Shown piece after piece: positions 23,501-31,411 of a stretch of 64,000 bases of DNA. A program made the position numbers and the translations under genes. The DNA is from Agapetus fuscipes (taxonomy: Eukaryota; Arthropoda; Insecta; Trichoptera; Glossosomatidae): NCBI GenBank assembly GCA_951799405.1, contig OX637343.1:3720001-3784000 (forward strand). Reading direction: 5' to 3'. Position 1 is the stretch's first letter. Each line of letters opens with the position of its first letter. Under the pieces are notes generated by a model. The model saw nothing but the letters and a program-made list of their open reading frames with translations, did not search any database and had not been told where the DNA came from.

Positions 23501-26500
23501 TGGAGGTGAGGAAGAGTAGATGTTTCCTGTTACCTGCAGACTCTGCACCGTGAACTTGGCCATCAGCTGTATGGCTGTGCGGTAGTTCTCCACCATCACC
23601 AGCTCCCCCAGCTGGTAGTTGGACTTGAGGCGAGCCAGCAGGCGGCAGAACTCGTGGTAGTTGGAGGGATCCGACAGGCCCTGAACATCAAATATACACG
23701 TCAACACCTTCACAGCACATTGCCTGGTCAGAAGCTCACTTGTTAGAATGCTTGCATTCCATGCCGAGGGCTACAGTTCTGTCCCCATCGAGGATACCAG
23801 AAGTGGTTATCCGCTTCAGTGTTTATTTCAAACCAACAAAAAATGCCTAAAATAGAAAATTAAATGCAAATGCTACTCAGATTTCTAAGAATGGAATAAA
23901 ACAACCATAACAAAGCCTTTTTACACATCCACAGCGAATATCCCGGTATGTCCTATATACGGCCGGTCCATTTTTGATTCCTAGACTGGTGAGAGAAGCC
24001 ATTGAAATTTATAGGCATCTGAACTTCAACAGTTTTGTCTAAACTAAACTAAATTGTCCAGTATTTGAAAACCAACACTCACCTCACTTTTGAAAACAAT
24101 ACCTAATATTTGTGTCAAAGACAATGATATAATCAGCTCCGTTTGCACAGTTACATAGTGCCATCTAGTGATGTGGACTGGAAACAAAATAAAAGTGTAA
24201 ATATTCATGATAAACCTAATCATGATTACTATCTTCGCACGAAGGTATGCCGTGATTTGTGTCAAGTGTTATATGAAAAAATTAGTTCATCCTCAGTCGT
24301 CGTGCAGAGAGGGTGTCTCCTGAAGACGTCAGTTATGTCAAGAATAATGTAAGTTCTCTTATAACAGTTGGTTTAATATCAGATTAATAAATTTTAACTG
24401 TGTAATTATAATTATTGTAAATATGTCAAACGACTGTAATTCCAACCTAAACCTAACAATGAACCATGTTATATGTGAATACATGTTCTTGCCTGTGGGT
24501 TCTCCAGGATTCGCTCTATCCCCTCGAGCAGGCTGTCCAGGAACTTGGCGCGCTCCAGGTTGCTGAAGAGGCTGCGCCTGACGGAGGCCACCTGCACCAG
24601 GCAGGAGAGCGCCAGCGAGGAGAGGGAGGGCGGCAGCGCGTGGTACAGCGAGAAGAACAGCTTCAGCGTGGTAGAATCCAGGAAGGCCGGGCGCCAGCTG
24701 GTCGGGATCTGCACACAAGCAGACAATACACTTATATTTACAAAGTAACATTTTGTTTCAGAACGACCGATTTACTCAATATTTTATCCACCTTGCTTAA
24801 AATTCACTATCATAATGACTGACATCGGGAGCGCTTTTAGGGTTATGTTCAACAGATAACACATTTTCGACTATTTCTTATCGTTTAACCTTTTCGCTTC
24901 TGAATATTCTGGCTATATGAATACCCCCAGTATTGAATACTTTTTCAAGCACATTTTTAAAACATTATTGTTCCCTACCTTAATTGATTGACGACACTTT
25001 TGAACAAACTATGTGCATAGTGACGTCACATGTATTAGTTATTCAAGAACAACAATCACAAAGGTTTAGCACATTTCACTTGCAGACTTTTGAATTCTGT
25101 AACACAGATGTCTCGGATAAGTTGAAAATTGGATGACATATATGATTATGATTTGATATGATATTGACTGCAAAGGGATGAATGTGAGCCGTTCTACCAG
25201 TTGCCCTTGTTGAGACGAGAGGAGGAATAAATGAGGATATTTCATAAGAACAGATGCTGCTATAGTACCTATGGAAGAGACTGGGCATTCCAACTTTCCT
25301 TCTGATTTTTTCTTCGGATTGTTAGCCATTCAAGCCCCGCATTTCAAATATTCCATTGAATCCCTTTTTGAGTGAATTTGCAGACAATGAGCAGCTTGGG
25401 TGTGTTTGTCACCTGAACAGTGTAGAGCTCATCGGAGGACTCGTCGGTGCTGGTGCCGATGAAGTCAAAGGTGAGGCAGTTGATGGCGAGGCGCAGCAGC
25501 TGGGTGACCAGGCCGTGCTGCCTCTCGTCCCCCAGGTCCAGCGCCTCGTCCCTGGCAGATGTGAGCAGCGAGCACGCCAGCCGGAACAGCTCAAACAGCT
25601 GGGTGTCCCTACACAACACACATACATTTGGTATTGACAATACTATAAGTTACTAGCTGTACCCGGCGTGTTTTACAACACCATTTGCGTGTACGGAATA
25701 AATTATTTCCATACATAAAAGAAGCAGCCTTTACGCAACAATAGAGCCAAAAACAAAATTGAAATTGATTGTCGGTGTTATGGCCGAGGGTTAGAGGCGT
25801 ATAGTTGACTAGCGTACTTGGAACCAGATAACGTTGGTTCGAATCTTGCATCTAGCCCACTTGACCATAACTTTGACCATGGTTCAACATATGCCGTTGC
25901 ATGCCCACAAGCTTCTGCTTTCACATGAAGATAACTGGCCAGGAAAAATAAGTTGGTGTATTGCATTCCTTGCCACAAATCTAATTTACAAAAAAAATTG
26001 TAACTAAACTTCACACAATCTCTGGGTTAATTTTTACATTTTCTAAAAATGGTCTAAAACTGTTAAACAACAAAGCCAGGCATAGAAAACACCCAAGTGT
26101 GGTTCTTTCATTGATATTCTCAATTTAAATCCAAGGCCCTTTCTACCAAGCCTAAATGTCAAGCCATTTCGTAGGATTATGAAGCCTGATCGATGAAAGA
26201 GGTGTTATTCCTACGAAAATACTAAAATTGCGATCAAAACTTGAAAAGTGAGATTAGGAATGTGAAAATTTCAGATAGTATGTATGTTTTGATGACAAAT
26301 AATAAGGAAGTTTGCAAAAAATTGTGTTTACCTGAATGAGGATGCTATCCTCCTGTGCTTGGTGATGGATCTGTTGGCATCCGCCTCTGATATCTGGTTC
26401 ATCTCACACGTCAGCTGGGACAGCAGCTGCACCCCAATGGTGCAGTGCTCCACTGGACCCTGGACATCACAAAGACAACATACCAATTAGATATTAAAAA

Positions 26501-29500
26501 CTGTTGGCGTCCGCCTCTGATGGTTCATCTCACACGTCAGCTGCTGCACACCAATGGTGGAAAGAGAAGAGAAGAAAAAAAAAATCTTTTAAGACATTAT
26601 GGCATGAGTTGTAATTGGTTGTCAAAACACAAAATGGAGAAAGGGGCTGTCCATATATTACGTCATTCGCATTAAGGGGGGGGGGGAGTCTGGTCTGCGG
26701 ATGATGGCAAATGATGTACGAGTACCAAAAGTGACGTCGTTCTTGTAAATACCAATTTCTTCAAAATATACAAAATATTATGTAAGTAATATAACATTAT
26801 TAATTATTAAGCTCATCCATTATTACAGCAAGAGGGGGGGGGGGGTCATTAGATAATGACTGTATGATGATTGTAAGGGGGGGGGGGAGGTCGAAAATCG
26901 GCCAAAATCGATGACGTAATTTATGGACGGCCCCAAAGCAGACAAACATAAAATTTGACACATAAAAACATGTTTTGAATGACTACACAACTGCAATGTT
27001 TGACAGGACTGAAACAGATGTGGTAGATAGTATGTATCAATGCAGTAAGTTAGTTTCTGCTGCTCTATGTTATTACTCAATGCTCATACACAACAGATAT
27101 TTATAATTGTTAAGAAGAAGAGAGAAGACAGTCTTGCCTGTAGGAAGTTGGTGACATCCGCCATCACATTCCTGAACACAAACTCCTCCTTGACTTCGTC
27201 GAACCAACCCAGCTTGGTGATCCTCACAAACAGGGAGACCAGCGCCTGGAAGGCAAGCAATTAAGTCACAAACAATCCACAATACATTCATTTTTAACAG
27301 GCAATATTTAATTCACATAATATTGTTAACCTTTTTGCTTCTGAATATTCTGGCTATATGAATACCTCCAGTATGGAATACTTTTTCTAGCACATTTTTA
27401 CATCATTTATTGTTTCCTACCTTAATTGATTGACAACACTTGTGAACAAATTATGCGCACAGTCACATGTATTAGTTATTCAAGAACAACAATCACAAAG
27501 GTTTAGCACATTTCACTTGCAGACATTTGAATTCTTTAACACAGATGTCAGGGATAAGTTCAAAGTTGTATGACGTCTGTGATTGACAGCCGCACTGTAT
27601 GCAAGTTTACACTTGACGCCCATGCGTATGCACTACTTGGTTACAAACTTAGGCCTCCAGTTTCCTATCTTAATTTTATGAAACTTTCTGTCATTTGTCA
27701 AGTTTAAAATTATTACCTGAACGACAAAGACGGCCAGCTTGGGCCGTGTTGCCAGATAATTGAGGACATAGTTCCTGATGTCCAAACGCTGTTGTAACGA
27801 CAACACTTGTGTGGATCTGAAACATACAACATCAACCTTGTTATTGTTACTGTAACTCTGTCACCATTCCGCAGTGGGTGGCCAGAGCCTCTACAAATTT
27901 ACCTCAATTTCTTACTATCCTTGCATAGTTCTTTCACTTCATTCATATCATATCAATATCAAAGAAAAGGCACAACCCAACAGCCTATCGACTATCCAGG
28001 CAATGGGGTGGGGGTGGAGGGGGGGGGGGTAATAGTTCATTCAATTTATGAAAGACATTATACTTTAGAGAGTATCCAAATTTGTATAAATATTTACAAC
28101 ACATAAATGAAAAGTAGACAAAAAAAAAACTGAAATCAGCTTAGCAGAAACGTAAGCTTCTGTCTAAGCTGATTCTCAGTCTGGTGGAAGATATCAACCA
28201 GGGAGGAGATCTCATTGAGTATTGCCATTAACCTCCCTACGGACATAAGGTTAGTTCTGCATTTTGGTCACCTCACTACACTATTGTATGCTCACATTGC
28301 CTACAATAATTGTCAGCTGAGGTGACCTGTGGCGTTGCAATAACAGTTTTTACAGAAGCTCCGTTAATGCAAAAGGTACTAACAGTAAAGCATGGTTTGT
28401 CCGGATGGCCATGGATGTGAGTACTGTCCATATCGCACACTTAATAATAAAAAGCAATAACTCAAAAATGTTGGGAAATCACATTTGAAGTTCAGACAAC
28501 CAGTACAACTTGTATGGGATGAAAAAGGCGACCGATGTTTTATCTCGGTCATATTCGTCCAAATTAAACGGCTGTCGCATTCTACCTATTCTTCTCGCAT
28601 TGTTCTTGCGTTTTATTACAAAATCTCGATTTTCTCAATTTTTAAGTTATTTCTCTTTATTTTTAAACGTGCGATATACTGGACAAATTATAGCCTTCAT
28701 CTCTGTTTAAGTCGTGTTGTACATCTTGAGATGGGTATCATCATCATGAGTTATCTTACACCTGATAAAATGATAGTTTATTATATAATTTACCTCGATA
28801 CTAATCTAGATAGAGTGGTGGCAGCGAGAAGTTGTGCGTAGCTGGAGTCCGCCCTCTCCAGCAGGGCCTGGCATCTGCCCAGGGTGTCTGTGGACTCCTG
28901 CATGACAAACATGAGCTTATGTTGCTAATGTGTTCATTTTTTTTAAGAAATCCTGTGCGGGAGACTCCCAACATTTCAGAGACTCTAGGGGACCAATTGT
29001 TGTAGTGCATCAGAGGTGTTTACGAGCTTGGTCGTCACTACAAAGCGCCAATACTCAAGCAAGACCCAGTTGTTGTAACGCTGGATGGACCTTTTAGGGA
29101 CCGGTCTTTGGTAAAGGTTTTATGATTTATTTTAACCCAGCGAATAGCATATTTGGAAATATAAATGGTATATTTTTTGTGCTCCACCCGGATCCAAATC
29201 CACAACCTTACATTTACGAGTCCAAAGTGTTGCCCAAGAAATGCCAATGACACACGGTGTACCTGAGCGGTCACCCATCCAACATCTGCGCCCAATGTTG
29301 CTTAACTTCGGTGATCTGATGAGAACCGGTGCTTTCAACATAGTATTGTCGTTGATGTGTTCATTATATCCATTCCATGATAATTATGGCATACTTCTAG
29401 CCACAGATTTTACCATAACTCAATTTATTGCCGCGTTATCTCCGTAGGGGTTGCATGTGGCAAGTTGAACCCATTTATTTTTACAGGTATGGGGGCTGGC

Positions 29501-30974
29501 CTTATGCCAAACCAACCACTTAAGTTGAAGTGGGGGTTTCCCAGCTCCCGAGGGGGCTGGTACCCATTTCTTGAGTAAACCTTGCCGGTTTTTTTATTTA
29601 AGGTTTGAAATATACACCGAAACTGGAAATCATTTGACACCTTCGGGGTATTGGAACTCGAACTCTCGGCATAGAATGCAAGCACTCTACCAACTGAGCT
29701 ATCGACTAGACATCAATGAGAAGTTATCATTATTATTATCTAATTTTTAAAACACCCCTAGCGTGGAGTGGAGACGGGCCTTAAGCGCCAAGCACGCCAA
29801 CATTCAGCTCTGTGCTCTTAGCTACCGAGGATGTTCACATGCATGTAAATGAGGTTGCCTCACCTGAAAGCCGACCAAGGCCTTCTCAGCCTCCTGCCTG
29901 AGCGTGGCATCCTGCGCTTCATACAATTGCTTACACAGCAGCTCTATCTGCCGCACCTCCTGCAAAACAACACAAACATCACTTACAACAGATTGTTGAC
30001 AATATATATCTGTTTCAACCTACTTACGAAAATGGTCCTTAGTAAGAAAGAGAACAAAGAACTTTACAGTTGCATTTTGCATGTGTCCAAAAAAACTCGG
30101 GCGAACGTAAAACCGTTTCTAGAATGTGGCAGCATTGCCGCATGTGTACTATGCCCGGAGCAGTCCAAACATAAGACGCATGCGGTACAAATCTTGTGCT
30201 CAACAAAATTGACGAATTTCAAAGGAAAATGGCTCGCACTTACACATACCTTTCATATTTGTATTTAATATTTTATTATTTGGTTCCTTGATTTATAGCC
30301 TGGTATGAGGCTGACCAACCATACTGTAAAAAATGGCCAAGCTTCAGGGAAGAACGGCGCAGGACTTTAATTAGAGATTTGGGTTTTTGTGTAGTAAGTT
30401 CACAGGCGTGTGGACGTAGATTCATATTGAATCTTAAATGTGAGTAAATCAGTGCAAGGTGGATCATACATTAAGTATTATTTAAAATTCTGCGTGTCTG
30501 CTTGTGGGAATGCATTTAATATGAATCTCAAATGATATATATCTTTGCAGCTTAGATTTAGATTAAAGATTAAAATCTGAGATTTTTAATAAATATTTTT
30601 GATGCTGCGGAATGATACAATGAAAAAAAGTTTCACTAAAAATATTTTTGAAATAAAGTACAGTAGAGTGTGGGCGGAAGCTCCTAATAGGTTATGTGTC
30701 AAGGGCAGAAGTCTTTTTTTGACAAATTGCAATTAAGTAATCATTTTGAGTGCACTATGATTTTACATATGAAATGGGAGTTGCGCAATACATATTTATC
30801 AATTTGTAGGAGAGTCGTTGCTAGAACCGCTTCGAGATAAGCAGATAAGGGAGACGTAAGCCCGCCTTGCCGAAAAACACCATTTAAGAGGTAACAGAGT
30901 CCAGAAAAAAACTGAAAATTACGGATTTAGGTTGTGAGCAATATAGTGTGTTTACAAACCTGTTCATCAGCCAT
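8513..30974 (-). CDS. XPO7: Exportin-7 (RanBP16), complete, 24 coding exons
   Basis: Importin-beta family nuclear transport receptor that binds RanGTP and carries cargo through nuclear pores. Exons, 5' to 3': 30960-30974, 29864-29959, 28794-28897, 27717-27816, 27138-27245, 26332-26459, 25413-25608, 24493-24708, 23534-23680, 22760-22932, 20921-21108, 19837-19985, 19246-19418, 18205-18349, 17102-17249, 16477-16639, 16003-16193, 14857-14986, 12478-12559, 11531-11669, 10298-10375, 9568-9689, 9038-9252, 8513-8612. They sum to 3306 nt (1101 aa; human XPO7 is 1087) and every phase closes. Recognisable blocks: MADEQ start, [20 protein letters not shown] (N-terminal importin-beta region), [154 protein letters not shown], and VNDMMTS end. 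Introns 5 and 8 start with GC (AG|GCAAG). Introns carry many SINEs, MITEs and a hAT. The tiny first exon is the least certain part, but its MADEQ matches the family start. Confidence 0.96.
8671..8938 (-). mobile_element. SINE-5T copy with LINE-B-type tail
   Basis: On the minus strand: tRNA-like head (8880-8938), body, then the tail 'cacctctgtgacactacaacaagtgtcatagacccctagagtgtc' ending in 'atttcttaaaa'. This tail resembles the LINE-B 3' ends at 45465-45640 and 36180-36260. It lies in the last XPO7 intron. Confidence 0.8.
9291..9485. repeat. Two REP1 pieces in opposite orientations
   Basis: 9291-9340 is a minus-strand REP1 3' end ('ctaatctaatccaagttgcaaagatat'). 9345-9485 is a plus-strand 3' half ('aggttatgctcatg', 'gcatgtgtaagtgcgaac', 'gcaacttagatta'). 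Together they form an imperfect inverted pair in an XPO7 intron. Confidence 0.65.
9874..10170 (+). mobile_element. SINE-5T copy with LINE-B-type tail
   Basis: Head with B-box-like 'gggttcgaatcccggcagagc', body ('gctcttcgctggattgg', 'ggtcttgcttgag'), then 'aacacctctgcgacactacaacaagtgtcatagacccctagagtctct' and 'ggatttcttaaaaaaaa'. The head is shortened near 'ccggtccgtaacacc'. It lies in an XPO7 intron. Confidence 0.8.
10480..10830 (+). mobile_element. REP7 copy
   Basis: Shares long blocks with the interrupted copy at 38340-40820 ('catagatggcacttttcaactgacaaac', 'acatgtagaagcaagataggtgg', 'aacagatgtcgctgctcc', 'gaagaagcccatcgcagatatgggcgaaatg'). Non-coding. It lies in an XPO7 intron. Confidence 0.7.
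11690..11985. mobile_element. REP7-related long hairpin
   Basis: The two halves are near inverted copies: 'gctggagagatgttttccgggatctgttgccgtggtctattggagctggagcttctggacgtt' is matched by the reverse complement of 'aacgttcagaagctccagctcccatagaccacagcaaaagatcccggtaaacttctctccagc'. Arms are about 135 bp. It begins about 20 bp upstream (in gene sense) of XPO7 exon 20. Confidence 0.75.
12746..14349 (+). mobile_element. hAT transposon with broken transposase
   Basis: Ends are inverted repeats TAGGGATTGCAAT, flanked by a perfect 8-bp duplication CTGCCAAG (12738-12745 and 14350-14357), the hAT signature. Many palindromic CTGGATCCAGC-type motifs lie just inside both ends. Transposase remains, in order: [20 protein letters not shown] (about 13172-13235), [20 protein letters not shown] then [18 protein letters not shown] (13398-13540), and the C-terminal dimerisation region [10 protein letters not shown] followed in another frame by [19 protein letters not shown] (about 13934-14021). 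Stops and at least one frameshift break the frame, so it is dead. It sits in the XPO7 intron between exons 18 and 19. Confidence 0.93.
15053..15328. mobile_element. HARB-M element, copy 1
   Basis: Inverted ends GGGGCCGTCCATAAATTACG (left) and its near reverse complement at the right, with flanking 3-bp duplication TTA (15050-15052, 15329-15331). Interior holds C runs and 'gcaaatgatgttcgagtacc'-type sequence shared with the other two copies. Three-base T/A-rich duplications fit PIF/Harbinger-derived MITEs. It lies in an XPO7 intron and appears to have landed in a REP1 5' end. Confidence 0.85.
15725..15960 (+). mobile_element. LINE-A 3' end
   Basis: The frame reads [20 protein letters not shown], then [19 protein letters not shown] and 'RVSYP' with a stop: the C-terminal tail of a CR1/L2-like RT. 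The 3' UTR follows: 'gagagggcctttgaggtgtgacccacacaaaaacagagctc' and 'aaataaattattctcgtgta'. The UTR is the same sequence found at the 3' end of one SINE-5T subfamily. Confidence 0.85.
16678..16980 (+). repeat. REP4 copy 1 (XPO7 intron 15)
   Basis: About 300 bp shared with 24887-25147 and 27329-27630: 'gcttctgaatattctggctatatgaatacc', 'attgttccctaccttaattgattgacgaca', 'aaggtttagcacatttcact', 'tgtatgcaagtttacacttgacgcc'. No clear terminal repeats and no coding. Confidence 0.75.
17380..17567. mobile_element. PLE-H hairpin copy
   Basis: 'aaaaacacagagttttattttcacaaattgagtatttaataccacctcaag' is followed by 'tactttcgacttattcacgtcattatcaagagg' and by an inverted partial copy ('actctgtgttttttta'). 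It ends with 'gaattttcactgtgtgaatacacaaact', as do the other copies. It lies in an XPO7 intron. Confidence 0.65.
17705..17957 (+). repeat. REP1, full length
   Basis: Starts 'ttccttgacttataggttgg' and ends 'tttgcaacttagattagatt'; all family blocks are present. It lies in XPO7 intron 14. Confidence 0.85.
18040..18175 (-). repeat. REP15 copy
   Basis: Minus-strand copy of the block 'gtttcaacctacttatga-aatggtcattagtaagaaagagaacaa' also seen at 30000-30180, 40865-41035 and 60240-60400. Function unknown. Confidence 0.6.
18475..18545 (+). mobile_element. SINE-T head fragment
   Basis: Only the tRNA-like head remains ('gttgatagctcagagggtagaatgcttgcattccatgcc', 'ggttcgatttg'). Confidence 0.65.
18791..19032. 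mobile_element. REP6 MITE, complete copy
   Basis: Ends are inverted repeats GGGGCTATTCTTAGAC. The arms continue imperfectly through 'cgttggttgagcccacactttgacaaactaatg' and 'ttcttacctaccgaattttggtaatatttgtatgaag'. The centre holds 'atcagctgttcacttgtggccatcttggattgacagg', also present at 34060-34352. Confidence 0.8.
19488..19735 (+). repeat. REP13 copy
   Basis: Shares 'ctgtaactctgtcgccat', 'gtggccagagc-tctgcaa', 'tttcctatccttgcat' with 27845-27950; short pieces recur near 43300 and 43520. Non-coding. Confidence 0.55.
21280..21395. mobile_element. REP8 copy
   Basis: Bounded by 'gttatttacacacacc' and 'ttgtgaataacac', imperfect inverted ends. Internal 'aaatccatggct' and 'gatccatgaatcagc'-type sequence is shared with 59245-59370. 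Confidence 0.6.
21810..22114 (+). mobile_element. SINE-5T copy with LINE-A-type tail
   Basis: Head 'cggtccgtagtccagtgg' and 'ggattcggatcccggcggagc', complete body, then tail 'cagagggcttttgaggtgtgatacacacaaaaaacagcgctc' and 'aaataaatcatcctaatattattattatt'. Compare the LINE-A 3' UTR at 15860-15955. It lies in XPO7 intron 10. Confidence 0.85.
22303..22625 (+). mobile_element. SINE-T copy, full length
   Basis: Head 'ggtcgatagctcagttggtagagtgcttgc' with B box 'ggttcgaatcc'; body and 3' end 'gttacactatatgtagcttagttgc'. Confidence 0.85.
23194..23487 (+). mobile_element. SINE-5T copy with LINE-A-type tail
   Basis: Head 'ccggtccgtagttcagtgg', B box 'ggtttgaatcc', body, tail 'cacacaaaaacagcgctcgccaaataaat' and an AT-rich end. 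It lies in XPO7 intron 9. Confidence 0.8.
23728..23845 (+). mobile_element. SINE-T 5' part
   Basis: tRNA-like head with degenerate B box, then 'accagaagtggttatccgcttcagtgtttatttcaaacc'. 3' half absent. Confidence 0.65.
24887..25147 (+). repeat. REP4 copy 2 (XPO7 intron 7)
   Basis: Same blocks as REP4 copy 1. It lacks the last about 40 bp, replaced by a LINE-B fragment. Confidence 0.75.
25148..25329 (-). mobile_element. LINE-B RT fragment
   Basis: On the minus strand the frame contains '[10 protein letters not shown]' and, after a small gap, '[14 protein letters not shown]'. It parallels 'LLKYPHLYVP' and '[14 protein letters not shown]' of the LINE-B copy at 35865-36300. It is part of a decayed RT C-terminus. 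Confidence 0.6.
26501..26559 (-). pseudogene. Decayed partial duplicate of XPO7 exon 6
   Basis: Sequence 'ctgttggcgtccgcctctgatggttcatctcacacgtcagctgctgcacaccaatggtg' repeats exon 6 bases 26371-26438 ('ctgttggcatccgcctctgatatctggttcatctcacacgtcagctgg...') with two internal deletions. It lies about 40 bp upstream of exon 6 in gene sense, without splice sites. Confidence 0.85.
26643..26934. mobile_element. HARB-M element, copy 2
   Basis: Ends GGGGCTGTCCATATATTACG and GACGTAATTTATGGACGGCC+CC; flanking 3-bp duplication AAA (26640-26642, 26935-26937). Long G runs near both ends. It lies in XPO7 intron 5. Confidence 0.85.
27329..27630 (+). repeat. REP4 copy 3 (XPO7 intron 4)
   Basis: Near full-length REP4, ending 'tttacacttgacgcccatgcgtatg'. 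Confidence 0.75.
28942..29355 (-). mobile_element. SINE-5T copy: 5S rRNA-like + tRNA-like + LINE-B-type tail
   Basis: On the minus strand, 29355-29243 is a 5S rRNA-like segment ('atgttgaaagcaccggttctcatcagatcaccgaagttaagcaacattgggcgc ... gatgggtgaccgctcaggtacaccg'). It joins the SINE head ('caacactttggactcgtaaatg', 'ggatttggatccgggtggagc'). The body and LINE-B-type tail ('aacacctctgatgcactacaacaattgg', 'gtctctgaaatgttgggagtctc', 'atttcttaaaa') follow. It lies in XPO7 intron 2. Confidence 0.88.
29440..29706 (-). mobile_element. SINE-T copy
   Basis: Minus-strand head ('gtcgatagctcagttggtagagtgcttgcattctatgcc', 'gagttcgagttcc') followed by body; the 3' end is cut near 'cctacggagataacg'. Confidence 0.8.
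30000..30180 (+). repeat. REP15 copy
   Basis: Contains 'tttcaacctactta', 'aagaaagagaacaaagaac', 'aaaactcggg', 'ggcagcattgccgcatgtgtactatgcccggagcagtcc', nearly the same as 40865-41035. It lies in XPO7 intron 1. Confidence 0.65.
30283..30560 (+). repeat. REP1 copy with internal deletion
   Basis: Starts 'ttccttgatttatagcctggtatgaggctgacc'; middle shortened; ends 'ctttgcagcttagatttagatt'. It lies in XPO7 intron 1. Confidence 0.75.
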
Positions 30975-31411
30975 TTCTTGTAGTTATTTAGCATTTGTGA
31001 GGGGTGAACAAGGTGATTTTACTCCACTCTGTCCATTTACGAAGTCGGTCTATAAACGTCAGTAATTCCTACGAGAAGATATGTTATTAATGGACATCAA
31101 GAGCGGGTAATATTCAATACCATGAAATTAGTTTCAACCTAACATAACATAGAACAACCTAACCTCAGTAGAAGAAAAATTGGCATAGATTTTAACGTTA
31201 AATAATAACAGACGCTCCCATAGGAAGTTACCTTAACGTCATATATTGCTGTGCAACACTCAAGTATAATGTTTTAAAGCTGGGGTTTTATGAATATACG
31301 CAGCAGAAGGTTTAAATTTTAACACCTAAGATTTAAACAATATTTTCATTAATAAAAACTGAAAAACACGACACTTGAACGATAGTTTAGAGAAGGCGAA
31401 TCATTTTCGCG
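30975..31411. promoter_or_regulatory. Possible shared promoter between divergent genes
   Basis: The 437 bases between the XPO7 start codon (minus strand) and the ATG at 31412 (plus strand) hold no repeat recognised elsewhere in the window, unlike the surroundings. I see no convincing TATA box. Placement as a two-way promoter is inference from gene orientation. Confidence 0.35.

Noticed and set aside
29243..29355. Functional 5S rRNA gene
   Set aside because: The segment diverges from 5S rRNA at several positions, is fused to SINE sequence and lacks a T-run terminator at its end.
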